Assembly (NCBI RefSeq): GCF_011761265.1
Contig: NZ_JAAOZB010000002.1
Coordinates: 186,001 to 250,000, forward strand
Direction of reading: 5' to 3'
DNA length: 64,000 nucleotides
DNA from: Microbacterium halimionae
Lineage (GTDB): Bacteria; Actinomycetota; Actinomycetes; Actinomycetales; Microbacteriaceae
Shown here piece after piece: positions 18,406-28,157 of this stretch. The notes below the pieces were generated by a model, which searched no databases, was not told the DNA's origin, and worked only from the letters and a program-made list of their open reading frames with translations. Position 1 is the first letter of the stretch. Every line of letters starts with the position of its first letter. The position numbers were made by a program, and so were the translations under genes.

Positions 18406-18993
18406 CTAGGAGATGGAACGCCAGCCGCTCAGCAGGAGCCGCAAAGCGTTCACTCCGAGTCGCCGTGCCCGCGCCTGCCCGATCGACTCGAGGCGTCCGA
18501 GCGCTGCGATACCGTACAGCGTGCCCCAGATGATTTCGTAGGCCTGGGGGACCTCGAGTGTGACCTGATGGGTCTCGGCCCAGTCGTCGATGAGCTTCGA
18601 CAGGACACCGATGACGGACTCCGCAGCGGCCCTGCGCTCGGCGGCACCGAGCGCGGTGCCGTTCATTGCTTCGAAGAGGTGCGCGTTCTCACCCGCGAAT
18701 CGCAGGTACTCCGAGGCGGCCGCGGCTAGGCGAGCGTCGATGTCCGCATCGTGCGATGCAGTCTCCAGTCGTCGCACGAGCTCGTCGTACCCCTGCCGCA
18801 CGAGCTCACCGATCAGGGCGTCCTTATTGGCGAAATGCTGGTAGATGATCGGCGCCGTATAATCGACCGCCTCGGCCACGCGGCGCATGGTCACGCCAGG
18901 CGCCCCCTCGGTCTCGAGCAGCTGTAACGCCGCTGCCAGTATCCGTCCGCGCACTACGACCTTCTCCCGATCCCGTCGTTCGCTACCAGGCAC
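18406..18993 (-). CDS. TetR-family regulator
   Basis: DNA-binding repressor of 195 residues. The N-terminal helix-turn-helix reads RILAAALQLLETEGAPGVTMRR followed by YTAPIIYQHFANKDALIGEL; the C-terminal domain is all-helical and has a WHG-like form. The GTG at 18993 after GGAGAGG gives MPGSERRDREK, fitting the usual TetR length; the frame is open far upstream but that part overlaps the divergent gene and is not protein-like. It is divergent from the Dabb gene, and two CTAAC..GTTAG palindromes lie between them. Confidence 0.9.
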   Translation of the reverse strand: MPGSERRDREKVVVRGRILAAALQLLETEGAPGVTMRRVAEAVDYTAPIIYQHFANKDALIGELVRQGYDELVRRLETASHDADIDARLAAAASEYLRFAGENAHLFEAMNGTALGAAERRAAAESVIGVLSKLIDDWAETHQVTLEVPQAYEIIWGTLYGIAALGRLESIGQARARRLGVNALRLLLSGWRSIS

Positions 18994-19063
18994 TTCACCC
19001 GCCTCTCCGTCATCTCGAACGATATCTGGTCCTGCGTTGACAACCGCTCCGATGCATGCCAGT

Positions 19064-19094
19064 CTAACAGCGTTAGAACTTCTAACAACGTTAG
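19064..19094. promoter_or_regulatory. tandem palindromic operators for the TetR regulator
   Basis: Two 13-base palindromes, CTAACAGCGTTAG (19064-19076) and CTAACAACGTTAG (19082-19094), stand 18 bases centre to centre in the space between the TetR gene and the divergent Dabb gene. Their symmetry and spacing on one DNA face fit two repressor dimers. Confidence 0.75.
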
Positions 19095-19107
19095 GAAACG
19101 AGGAATT

Positions 19108-19512
19108 ATGATCTTCCACATCAATCGCGCAACGCTGAAGCCCACGACGACTCCCGAGCAAGTCGAGGCTGCTCTTGCCGGGTGGCGGACGATGGGCGAG
19201 ACGATCCCGTCCGTGAAGTCCTACGTCGTAGGGCGGGATTACGGAGGCGACTACGCCTACAGCTGTGTCTTCGTCCTCGAGGACCTCGCCGGTCTCTTCG
19301 AGTACCTGACGCACCCCGCTACTTACGCCACCGATGCGATCGGCCTCGAACTCGTCGAACGCCTCGACATCTTTGACGTCAGCGACGACAACGACCCCGA
19401 TCTCGGCAGCAAGATCGAAGAACTGCACCGGCGCCGCAACGACGACAATCCCACCATCGTGGACCTCCTCAGCGGGGTCCCCGCCTTCCGTGGCGCGGGT
19501 CTGGAGAGCTGA
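19108..19512 (+). CDS. Dabb-like (stress-responsive alpha/beta barrel) protein
   Basis: Protein of 134 residues; MIFHINRATLKPTTTPEQVE, SYVVGRDYGGDYAYSCVFVLED and YLTHPATYATDAIG match the Dabb domain, a ferredoxin-like dimeric barrel. GAGGA precedes the ATG. Members are small stress proteins or polyketide-type cyclases; no catalytic role can be assigned here. It is divergent from the TetR gene and probably repressed by it, with a small membrane protein gene downstream. Confidence 0.82.
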   Translation: MIFHINRATLKPTTTPEQVEAALAGWRTMGETIPSVKSYVVGRDYGGDYAYSCVFVLEDLAGLFEYLTHPATYATDAIGLELVERLDIFDVSDDNDPDLGSKIEELHRRRNDDNPTIVDLLSGVPAFRGAGLES

Positions 19513-19652
19513 ACTCGTCCACCCCGTCGGGGTCCGGGATTCGCCGATCGTCGGACCCTTTTGCGGCGACCGACCGCCCGCAACTGATCGAAACACGACA
19601 CCGGCTCGACGGGACGTTCCTGGTCGAGCACGACAAGAAAGAAGTGATTGAC

Positions 19653-20099
19653 ATGAGTGCAGTACGTAATGAGACGAGCCAGGGTCCGCGGTCCGTGCTG
19701 GCCGATCGAGTTGGTCGGAGCCTGATGGGCTTCAACGCCCTACTCACGGTTGGAGCGCTGATCTACGGGGTGACCATGCTGCTGCAGGCCTCTCCTGACA
19801 CTTTGGTTGTGGAAGCGTGGCGCACCTTCGGGTTCCTGGTCTTCCTCTCCTTGAACCTCATGGTCGCCATATGGCCGCGTCAGATCGCAGGCGCATGGGA
19901 ACTGATCCTCCTCCACAAGGTGGCGGTCACAGTATTCGCTGCGGCGGTCGGCGGTGCGAATGAAGCGCAGGCAACCGCTTGGATCGATGGGTGGCTGGTC
20001 ATCACCACCATCTCGGCCTACGTGCTGTGCCGTGGATGGCTGGCCTGGCGGACACTCAGCAAGAACGCTGTCGGTGCCCCGGACCCGGCCGTCCGGTAG
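19653..20099 (+). CDS. small four-helix membrane protein, unknown
   Basis: Protein of 148 residues with four hydrophobic segments (LMGFNALLTVGALIYGVTML; AWRTFGFLVFLSLNLMVAIW; LILLHKVAVTVFAAAVGG; WLVITTISAYVLCRGWLAW). No family recognised. The ATG at 19653 follows AAGAAAGAA; a GTG three codons earlier is possible. It lies 140 bases after the Dabb gene in the same direction and is likely controlled by the same TetR operators. Confidence 0.7.
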   Translation: MSAVRNETSQGPRSVLADRVGRSLMGFNALLTVGALIYGVTMLLQASPDTLVVEAWRTFGFLVFLSLNLMVAIWPRQIAGAWELILLHKVAVTVFAAAVGGANEAQATAWIDGWLVITTISAYVLCRGWLAWRTLSKNAVGAPDPAVR

Positions 20100-20121
20100 T
20101 CCCGGTCCGGCCGGGACGCAA

Positions 20122-20860
20122 TCAGGAGCTCAAGGCGACCGACGGAGGCGTACGGGCGGCGCGGATGGCGGGATGCAGACCGGCGATCGCTCCGATAGCA
20201 ATGGTGGCCGCGACTGCGGTGACCAAGATCCAGAGAGGCACCACCGGTACCCATCCATTGCTGGTGGCGATCGCACCGCTCACAGCCGCACCCAAGGCTG
20301 CGCCGGCGAGGAGCGAGATGGACCCCAGAGCCAGAAGCAACTCGGTGAAGACGTCATCAACGGCCGTGCGCGCGGCGAGGGCGTCGGAGGGTCGGGATAC
20401 GACGACGTCTGCGGAGGCGGCCGCTTGGATGGATGGCGGGAGCAATTCCCTCACGGCGAGCACGTCAGCATCGCGCGAGCGCTCGTAGACGCGGGTGGGG
20501 TTTCCCGAGTCGTCGTATCCGGCGAGGGCGATCGGAATCCCCACCAGCGCGGCGATATCCAGCTCTTGCGCGAGAGCAACGGGTTCGAGGATCCCGACGA
20601 CGGTGGTGCTCTGGCCGTCGAGCCAGACCTGGGTTCCGGCGTCCCGCACTCCGAGGCGTTCCGCGGCAACGGCACCGAGCACTGTCGTCGGCAGTGCGGC
20701 GGTAGCGGGGTTCAGCCAGGGGCCGGTTCTCATCTCGGCGCCAACGATTGCGGGCAGATTTAGTTCGCTCGCGGTGACGGACAGTCCGCCTGTGCGTGCC
20801 GCGTCGACAAGCGAGTTACGGTCCACGTGGACCTCGCGCAGATCGGCCGTAGCGGCGGCG
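20122..20860 (-). pseudogene. C-terminal fragment of a MacB-like ABC permease
   Basis: About 235 residues of an FtsX/MacB-type permease: a periplasmic-domain part (VLGAVAAERLGVRDAGTQVW, TTVVGILEP) followed by the three last membrane helices with ALGSISLLAGAALG and GAIAGLHPAIRAARTPPSVAL, the typical MacB C-terminus. The N-terminal helix and any ATPase domain are missing. The right end abuts the VanY-like fragment at about 20860, so two unrelated gene pieces were joined by a deletion. Not expected to make a transporter. Confidence 0.75.
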
Positions 20861-21202
20861 CCCGCTCCGCCAACCCGAAGTGATGACCATCAGCTGCCCG
20901 TCTGCGGCCGCCACCACAGCAGCCGCCTGGACAGCTGACCGCAGCTCGGCATCGAGGTTGTCAACAGCTGGCAGGCCCTCATCGAAGGGAGACACCGACT
21001 GCGCATCAGAGATGAAACCGTCGGCCGCGGTCTAGGCGTCAATATCGAGAAAGACCGTCGCCGCGGTCGAGATGCGCTCCTGCAGCTTCGCCCTGCCGTC
21101 GCTGACCGCGCAGGCCGCTAGACCCACGGTCAACGTCGCGACAAGCACAACGGTCGCACGTGCCCGGCGCCGGCCGAGCGGCCAGTGAAAGTGGTGATCC
21201 AT
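20861..21202 (-). pseudogene. truncated VanY-like D-alanyl-D-alanine carboxypeptidase
   Basis: From ATG 21202 the frame gives a lipoprotein-like leader (VVLVATLTVGLAACAVSDG, lipobox LAAC), then stops at TAG 21032-21034. The same frame continues through NLDAELRSAVQAAAVVAAADG and VITSGWRS, the start of the VanY peptidase domain, before ending at the join with the ABC permease fragment. Stop and truncation both inactivate it. VanY-type enzymes trim the terminal D-alanine of cell-wall precursors. It lies divergently from a VanRS-like two-component system, its likely former regulator. Confidence 0.7.
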
Positions 21203-21350
21203 GATTCCTCCCACGACTGCCGGTTCGACGGGCGCTGTGGGAGCAAGCTCATCAGCACGGGTATTGCAGCGGCGTTGCGCCGTTTCAACACATTTCTGCA
21301 ATACTCCAGCTGGCACACTGAAGGCTTCAACCGAGCGCGAAAGGGTCGTG

Positions 21351-22016
21351 ATGCGCGTACTCATCGTCGAAGACCAGCCGTTCCTGGCAGAGGCGCTGCA
21401 GGACGGGCTCCGTCACGAGGCGATCGCTGCCGACGTGGTGCTCGATGGCGACGAGGCACTCGAGCGTGTCAGCGTCAACGACTACGACGTCGTCGTGCTC
21501 GACCGCGACATCCCGGGCACCCACGGAGATGAGGTCTGCGACATCATCTCCCGCGAGCATCCCACGGTGCGAGTGCTCATGTTGACCGCGGCCAGTCGAC
21601 TGTCCGACAAAATGACCGGGTTCGGACTGGGCGCCGACGACTACCTCACCAAACCGTTCGAGCTGGAGGAGCTCATCGTCAGGTTGCACGCGCTTGCACG
21701 ACGACCGACGGCCGCGACGCCGCCCGTGCTCGAGTTCGGTGACCTGCGACTTGATCCATTCCGCCGAGAGGCGTATCGGGCTGGCCGATACCTGAAGCTC
21801 ACCCGCAAGCAGTTCGCGGTGCTGCATCTGCTCATGCAGGCGGACGGCGGAGTAGTCAGCGCTGAGACCATGCTCGAAAAGGTGTGGGACGAGAACGCCG
21901 ACCCCTTCACCAGCGCGCCACGAGTCACCATGTCGACCCTCCGGAGAGCGCTAGGAAAGCCGGAGATCGTCGCGACAGTTCCGGGATCCGGATACCGACT
22001 GAGCGAACCTCGATGA
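21351..22016 (+). CDS. OmpR-family response regulator (VanR-like)
   Basis: Two-component DNA-binding regulator of 221 residues. The receiver domain has the phospho-acceptor aspartate 51 in VVVLDRDIPG, with LMLTAASR and the KPFELEELIVRL segment after it; a winged-helix effector domain follows (YLKLTRKQFAVLHLLM, VPGSGYRL). AAAGGG precedes ATG 21351. It overlaps the kinase gene by four bases. The LDRD(I/L)PG sequence is shared with actinobacterial VanR-type regulators; targets are unknown and the neighbouring VanY-like gene is broken. Confidence 0.92.
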   Translation: MRVLIVEDQPFLAEALQDGLRHEAIAADVVLDGDEALERVSVNDYDVVVLDRDIPGTHGDEVCDIISREHPTVRVLMLTAASRLSDKMTGFGLGADDYLTKPFELEELIVRLHALARRPTAATPPVLEFGDLRLDPFRREAYRAGRYLKLTRKQFAVLHLLMQADGGVVSAETMLEKVWDENADPFTSAPRVTMSTLRRALGKPEIVATVPGSGYRLSEPR

Positions 22017-23197
22017 CGAAGATCGCGGCGGTATCCCGACGGCCGCGTCCGAGCGGTCGGCGGCCCGGCCTATCGGTCAGACTCAGGCTGACCTTGAGTT
22101 ACGCGGCCTTCGTCGTCGTGGTGGGTGTCGTCCTTTTCGCGGTGGGAATCCTGCTTCTCCGCTTCGTTCCCGAAGGGAACCTCGTAGGAAGCGATGGAGA
22201 CGTCATTCCGTCCAGGTCGGATCTGATGGACGTGTTCATCCGGTATGCCCTGGACGCGCTGCTCCTGCTGAGCGTGCTGGGTTTTGGAGGCGGTTGGCTC
22301 CTCGCCAGACAGATGCTGAAACCGCTCACTCGCATCACCGCCGCGGCGCATGCCGCTCGGGACGGGTCGCTCGACCATCGCATCCGCATGCCAGGTCGCC
22401 AGACCGAGCTCGCGGAGTTGTCCGACACCTTCGACGACATGCTCGATCGGCTGCAGAGAACGCTGGAGGCACAGCAACGGTTCGCTGCCAACGCATCACA
22501 CGAACTGCGCACACCCCTCGCCGTGACGGCGACCATGCTGGATGTGGCGTCTCGACACCCCGAGAAGCAGAACTACGACGAACTCGTCGAACGCCTGCGC
22601 GCCACCAATGATCGGGCAGTCAGACTCACGGAGGCGCTGCTCCGCCTGGCGGATGCAGACGCGATCGATGCCGTCGCTGAGCCTGTCGATATCGCTGTAC
22701 TGGTGCGGGTGGCGCTCATCGAAAGCGCCGATGAAGCTACAGAACGAGGCGTCACCGTCACCTCCGCACTCCACCCGGCGATATCGATCGGCGACGAGGC
22801 TCTGCTCAGCCAAATCGTCACGAACCTTGTCCACAACTCCATTCGGCACAGCGGAAAGCAGGGGCAAGCCCTCGTCAGTACCCGATTCGATCCTGACCAC
22901 GGGACCGCGATTCTGCGGACGGAGAACACTGGACCGATTTACGAAGCCGACACCATCGCACGGCTCCCCGAGCCGTTCCTGCGAGGCGCAGGGCGAGTGG
23001 CTGGCCCCCAGCAAGGCTACGGGCTAGGCCTCGCCCTCGTCGAACGCATCGTCGCTGCGCACGGTGGATCCTTCGATATCGCCCCGCGCTCGAACGGAGG
23101 ACTCATCATCACCGTCGCCCTGCCGGGTGCGGGAGCCGATGGTTTCAGTCGTCCAGAAGTGCGACCGCACGCGTCCAGCCGGCCGAGGCGCCGCTGA
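22013..23197 (+). CDS. sensor histidine kinase (VanS-like)
   Basis: Membrane sensor kinase of 394 residues. Two helices flank an external loop of about 45 residues (residues 30-50 and 80-100), then HAMP, then the dimerisation/phosphoacceptor box NASHELRTPL with histidine 163, the N box NLVHNSIRHS and the G-box segment GYGLGLALVERIVAAHGG. The short external loop suits a cell-envelope signal. The ATG overlaps the regulator stop, so the pair is coupled. Its 3' end overlaps a cyclase fragment on the other strand by about 50 bases. Confidence 0.92.
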   Translation: MTKIAAVSRRPRPSGRRPGLSVRLRLTLSYAAFVVVVGVVLFAVGILLLRFVPEGNLVGSDGDVIPSRSDLMDVFIRYALDALLLLSVLGFGGGWLLARQMLKPLTRITAAAHAARDGSLDHRIRMPGRQTELAELSDTFDDMLDRLQRTLEAQQRFAANASHELRTPLAVTATMLDVASRHPEKQNYDELVERLRATNDRAVRLTEALLRLADADAIDAVAEPVDIAVLVRVALIESADEATERGVTVTSALHPAISIGDEALLSQIVTNLVHNSIRHSGKQGQALVSTRFDPDHGTAILRTENTGPIYEADTIARLPEPFLRGAGRVAGPQQGYGLGLALVERIVAAHGGSFDIAPRSNGGLIITVALPGAGADGFSRPEVRPHASSRPRRR

Positions 23198-23408
23198 TGT
23201 TTGCCGGGAAACAAGAGATAGTGAATCCGGACGGTGGCAGGGCATCGAGGCCGGTCAGCTTCTCGATCTCGCAGTAGGCCGCTTCCATTCCCGCCTTGTG
23301 CCCTTCCCAGACGATGCCGGGATCACCCGTCTCGGCGAATCGCTTCGCGGTGTACGAGAAGGGCGCGTCCCCGCTCCACCCGTCGGTGCCCACGGTCACA
23401 CGAAGGTG
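23145..23408 (-). pseudogene. C-terminal fragment of a cyclase-family hydrolase
   Basis: About 85 residues matching the end of the metal-dependent cyclase / kynurenine-formamidase-like family: VTVGTDGWSGDAPFSYTAKR, DPGIVWEGHKAG, CEIEKLTGLDALPPSGFT, CFPANISGASAGWTRAVALL. The N-terminal part, with the metal-binding HxGTHxD motif, is missing; the frame continues to 23558 but does not look like the family. It is likely the left remnant of the catabolic cluster to the right. Confidence 0.68.
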
Positions 23409-23564
23409 CCACGATCGCCACGGTTCGGGACCGAAAGATCGCTTCGCGAGTACGCCACAACCGCTGACACGTGCGCGTGGGTCGGTGAGTGGAGATAGGC
23501 CCCCTGTGTCGAGCCCCGTCGCTGTTCCGCGTTTCCGTGGAGGGCTTCGTTCGATCAATGGAAG

Positions 23565-23948
23565 TCAGCGAAAATCGCCGACCTGCTGCTCGACCGGCAC
23601 AGTGCCGTCGACGACGATGTCGCCTGTGTGCGCGGTAGTGACCGTCTCGATGAGGACGATCTCCACTTCCTCGTCGGCGACGGGGTTATGCTGCACGCCC
23701 CTGGGCACAACATAGAACTGCCCCGGGGTGAGGACGACCTGCACGTCGTCGGGCAGCTGGATCCGGAGCCTGCCCGTCACGACCAGGAACATCTCATCCT
23801 CGGCTTCATGGGCGTGCCAGACCAGCTCGCCGAGCAACTTGGCGACCTTGATGTACTGGTCGTTCACCCGCCCGACAACCCGGGGAGTCCAGTGAGCGCG
23901 CACCTGTCGAAGCTCGGCGGCGATATCCATTCCCTGAAGAGCAGTCAT
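23565..23948 (-). CDS. cupin-domain protein
   Basis: Small single-domain beta-barrel protein of 127 residues. Cupin motif 1 reads WHAHEAEDEMFLVVTGRLRI and motif 2 PGQFYVVPRGVQHNPV, with the likely metal ligands His, His, Glu and His. Such proteins bind metals or small ligands; the function is unknown. The ATG at 23948 gives MTALQGMDIAAEL; the second methionine is an alternative start. It follows the hydrolase gene in the same direction, 15 bases after its stop. Confidence 0.85.
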   Translation of the reverse strand: MTALQGMDIAAELRQVRAHWTPRVVGRVNDQYIKVAKLLGELVWHAHEAEDEMFLVVTGRLRIQLPDDVQVVLTPGQFYVVPRGVQHNPVADEEVEIVLIETVTTAHTGDIVVDGTVPVEQQVGDFR

Positions 23949-23962
23949 GGAACGATTCTGGT

Positions 23963-24916
23963 TCAGAAACTCTGCAAAACGCGCACGCGCTCGTCACGGT
24001 GACGGACGGCCGAAGGCGATCCGAGCAAGAGAACATCGAATGCGTGCGGGTAGCCGGAGCGAACGTGAAGGTCGGTTGCCACGCCGGCCCGCCACAGCTG
24101 CTGGGCGTAGCGGACGTCCTCGTCTCTGAATATGTCCAGTTCGCCGACCTCGATATACGCCGGAGCGACCCCACGCAGATCGGGTGTGCGTGCGGGAGCG
24201 GCGAGCAGATGATCCGCCGAGTCGCGCGGCACGTCGTCGAGAAGCGACTCCCATGCCGTCCGGTTGAACTCGTACGAGAACATTGCGGCGGCGGGGCTCA
24301 GTTCTACATCCGGAGAAACGGTCCGGTCATCGAGCATCGGGTAGATCAGAATCTGACGCGCCAACTCGATCCCGGTATCACGCGCGAGGACGGCTACTCC
24401 GGCCGCGATTCCGCCTCCAGCGCTGTCGCCCATGACAGCGATACGAGCGGGATCGATATCGAGCGTCTCGTGGTGGTCGATCAGCCACTCCACGGCGAGC
24501 AGTCCATCGTGCACGGCAGCTGCGCCTCCTGCTTCGGGGGCGAGTCGGTACTCGACCGACAGGAATGGAACGCCGGCCCAATCCACCAGCATCCGGACGA
24601 GCGGATCGTAGAGATCTACACTTCCGGCGATTCGGGCGCCGCCGTGGAAGAAGACGACCGCAGGTCCACCCGCTGACTCATCCTTGCGATACCAGCGCAG
24701 GTCGACGCTGGTTCCGTCGGCGTGCTGCGCTGTGAAAGCGCTTGTCTGCACGGAAGGAGTGCTGGGCAGCGCTGCCAGTTGACTCAGGCCGTCGTTGAGG
24801 ATGAGCCGCAAGCCGTAGACATCTCCCGGGTGCCATGCGGCGAATCTCGAGGATCCGCGCGGTCCTGCGCCCGCCGCGAGCACCTGCTGGATGTAAGGGT
24901 CGAACTGCAGGGTCAT
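23963..24916 (-). CDS. alpha/beta hydrolase (HSL/esterase family)
   Basis: Cytoplasmic esterase-like enzyme of 317 residues. The oxyanion-hole motif is FFHGGARIAG (residues 89-98; the third glycine of HGGG is replaced), nucleophile serine 165 lies in VMGDSAGGG, and the remaining triad residues fit ELDIFRDED and YPHAFD. Start MTLQFDPYIQQ at 24916 overlaps the TetR gene by four bases; the longer upstream frame lies within that gene. Likely substrate: an ester or lactone, uncertain. Confidence 0.9.
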   Translation of the reverse strand: MTLQFDPYIQQVLAAGAGPRGSSRFAAWHPGDVYGLRLILNDGLSQLAALPSTPSVQTSAFTAQHADGTSVDLRWYRKDESAGGPAVVFFHGGARIAGSVDLYDPLVRMLVDWAGVPFLSVEYRLAPEAGGAAAVHDGLLAVEWLIDHHETLDIDPARIAVMGDSAGGGIAAGVAVLARDTGIELARQILIYPMLDDRTVSPDVELSPAAAMFSYEFNRTAWESLLDDVPRDSADHLLAAPARTPDLRGVAPAYIEVGELDIFRDEDVRYAQQLWRAGVATDLHVRSGYPHAFDVLLLGSPSAVRHRDERVRVLQSF

Positions 24917-25554
24917 CGGGAGTCTCCGTCCCGCGTCATGTAGCGGGCGAGGAATGTCTCGACCGCGCTCTCGACCGTCTCGGCGATCGCGCGGTCGGTG
25001 GGGGACCACTCCTGCAACAGGAGCTGGGGCCACAGAACGAAGTTCGAGATCATTCCGAGAAACTCCGTCGTCGCCCGGACGCCGTCCGGCACTCGGAGTC
25101 GACCGCCGGTCGCCTCCGATTCGACGTAATCGCGCACGAGCTCGAAGAACGGTTCCTTGCCGAGATCGAACTGCACCCGGCCCAGCTCGGGGAATCGTGG
25201 CGCCTCAGCGATGACCATCCTGTGCAGGCCCGCCATCCCGGGGCGGTGGAGGAGCTGGGCGTAGCGGTGTCCGAGGGTTTGTAGCGCGACCCGGGGGTCT
25301 CCGAGTTCAGGGGGCGACATGCCGGCGCCGGGATCGGCTGCCCAGAACTGCAACACGATCGCTTCGAACAGGTCGGCCTTCGTCGGAAATTGCTTGAACA
25401 TCGTCGCGGTGGAAACACCCGCACGCTCGGCGACGCGAGCGAGTGATGTCTTGTCATACCCGAGTTCCGAGAACAGATCGGTGGCAGCCCGCAAGATGAG
25501 CGCTCGCTTTTCGGCGGCAACCTGTTGGTGATACGTCGATACCCCTGGTGTCAT
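24913..25554 (-). CDS. TetR-family regulator
   Basis: Repressor of 213 residues. The DNA-binding domain reads ALILRAATDLFSELGYDKTS followed by RVAERAGVSTATMFKQFPTK; the rest is a helical ligand/dimerisation domain. It overlaps the hydrolase gene by four bases and is divergent from the SDR gene at 25665. The gap contains AGTGA..TCACT, a likely operator, so this protein probably controls both directions. Confidence 0.92.
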   Translation of the reverse strand: MTPGVSTYHQQVAAEKRALILRAATDLFSELGYDKTSLARVAERAGVSTATMFKQFPTKADLFEAIVLQFWAADPGAGMSPPELGDPRVALQTLGHRYAQLLHRPGMAGLHRMVIAEAPRFPELGRVQFDLGKEPFFELVRDYVESEATGGRLRVPDGVRATTEFLGMISNFVLWPQLLLQEWSPTDRAIAETVESAVETFLARYMTRDGDSR

Positions 25555-25574
25555 AACGCAACGATATCAGAGGC

Positions 25575-25591
25575 GAGTGACTTGACTCACT
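25575..25591. promoter_or_regulatory. palindromic operator between TetR and SDR genes
   Basis: GAGTGACTTGACTCACT contains AGTGA and TCACT around a six-base centre and includes TTGACT (25583-25588), a possible -35 element for the rightward SDR operon. A related half-site GACTCACC follows further right. The repressor would block RNA polymerase here. Confidence 0.6.
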
Positions 25592-25664
25592 ATACGTTGA
25601 CGGCATAGTGTTCCGAGTTGACCGACTCACCACTGGGTCGGAGGTTGAGGTAGGGGAGTAGAGA

Positions 25665-26437
25665 ATGACGAAACGATTCGAAGGTAAGACGATCCTGATC
25701 AGCGGCGGGGCGGGGGGACAGGGCGCGGCGCATATGCGTGCGTACCTGCGTGAGGGAGCGAATGTCGTCATCGGCGACATCGCGGACGAGCGCGGCGCGG
25801 CCCTGGTCCGTGACGAGCCGCGAGCGGACTACGTCCACCTCGACGTCCGATCCGAGGATGACTGGGCCAACGCCGTCCGTGTCGCTGAGGTTCGGTTCGG
25901 GCCGATCGGTGTCCTCGTGAACAATGCCGGCGTCCCGAGCCCCGCAGCCCTCATCGAGCACGGGCGCGTCGACGATTGGCGCCGAATCATCGACGTCAAT
26001 CTGACCGGACAATACCTGGGCATCCGGGCTGTGGTGCCGTCGCTCCGCCGGAACGGCGGTGGCAGCATCGTGAACATCGCCTCCATGGCGGCGGACACCG
26101 GCATCGCATTCCTGGCGCCCTACGTCGCGAGCAAGTGGGGCCTACGCGGTTTGACGCAGACCGCTGCACTGGAGCTGGGACGGGATAATATCCGCGTCAA
26201 CGCGATCCATCCGGGCGTCGTTCGCACGCCGTTCATCACGGATCCGGTGACGCCGGACGAGCCACCGGTCAGCGAGATCTTCTCACCCGACGCGCTGGCG
26301 ATCACGCGCATTGCGGAGCCTGAAGAAATCTCGGACATGGTCCTCTTCGTCACGTCTGACGAGGCGGCATTCGCGACGGGGTCGGATTTCGTGGTGGATG
26401 GTGGTCTTCTGCTCGGACCGGCAGTGCCGCGAGAGGC

Positions 26438-26441
<4 letters not shown>
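25665..26441 (+). CDS. short-chain dehydrogenase/reductase
   Basis: Classical SDR of 258 residues. The cofactor motif SGGAGGQG is at residues 13-20, NNAG follows in VLVNNAGVPSP, and the catalytic residues fit NIASMAADTG (Ser) and YVASKWG (Tyr, Lys). The end GSDFVVDGG is typical. First gene of a three-gene operon of NAD(P)-dependent enzymes with four-base overlaps, controlled by the divergent TetR gene. Substrate unknown, probably an alcohol or hydroxysteroid-like compound. Confidence 0.93.
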
Positions 26442-27438
<997 letters not shown>

Positions 27439-27442
<4 letters not shown>

Positions 27443-28083
27443 CGACGGTTGCGGTGTTCGGAGCATCCGGACAGACAGGTCGCCGGGTCGTAGAGCGGCT
27501 GCTCCGGGAGGACTGCGACGTTCTGGCGATCAGCCGGCGCGATACACGGACGGGCCAGCGCCTGCGCAGCGCTCGAGTCGACCTGAGCTCGGCCTCAACA
27601 GCCCTGCTTCGGGGCGTGCTGGATGGCGTCGACGCGGTGGTCTTCGCGGCGGGCGGAGATTCTCTTCGAGTAGATCGGGATGGAGCCATCCGGACCATCG
27701 AGGCGGCCGAGCAGGCGGGGGTAGGCCGATATGTGCTCCTCACGGGCATGGGCGTCGGTCGGGATCGCCCGGCCGAGCTCTACGGCGGATTCTGGGACAC
27801 CTACTTCAGCGCCAAGGAAGAGTCAGAGCGTCGCCTTCGCTCATCACCCATGCAATGGACGATCCTGCAGCCCGGCGAGCTGCTCAATTCACCGGGACGT
27901 GGCCGCGTCGAGTTCGCCCCCACGGGCACACTGGAGATCGGCGCGATCTCGCGGGAAGACGTGGCCGCGGTCATCACCACGGTTCTCTCCCGAGACGATT
28001 CCGCGGGGCGCTCGTGGGAGATACTCGAGGGCACCGAGCCGATAACCGACGCCATCACGCTCGCGTCGAAGCGGCACGCCTGA
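27439..28083 (+). CDS. NAD(P)-binding atypical SDR (NmrA/SDR-a5 type)
   Basis: Single-domain Rossmann protein of 214 residues starting at GTG 27439. TVAVFGASGQTGRRVVERLL is the cofactor-binding loop, followed by ISRR and LDGVDAVVFAAGGD; the chain ends with EDVAAVITTVLS. Such proteins act as reductases or as redox sensors. The GTGA overlap with the upstream reductase gene indicates coupling in one operon. Confidence 0.87.
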
Positions 28084-28157
28084 TGACGATGGAATCGCCG
28101 GTGGCGACGACGCACCAACAGATAACACGATGAGCTCCGTTGTCTTCTCCCGGGCAG

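Noticed and set aside
18406..19596. TetR protein of 396 residues
   Set aside because: The first 200 residues overlap the divergent Dabb gene and are not protein-like; GTG 18993 fits TetR length.
23963..25033. Longer start for the esterase
   Set aside because: The added residues lie in the TetR gene; ATG 24916 has the usual four-base overlap.
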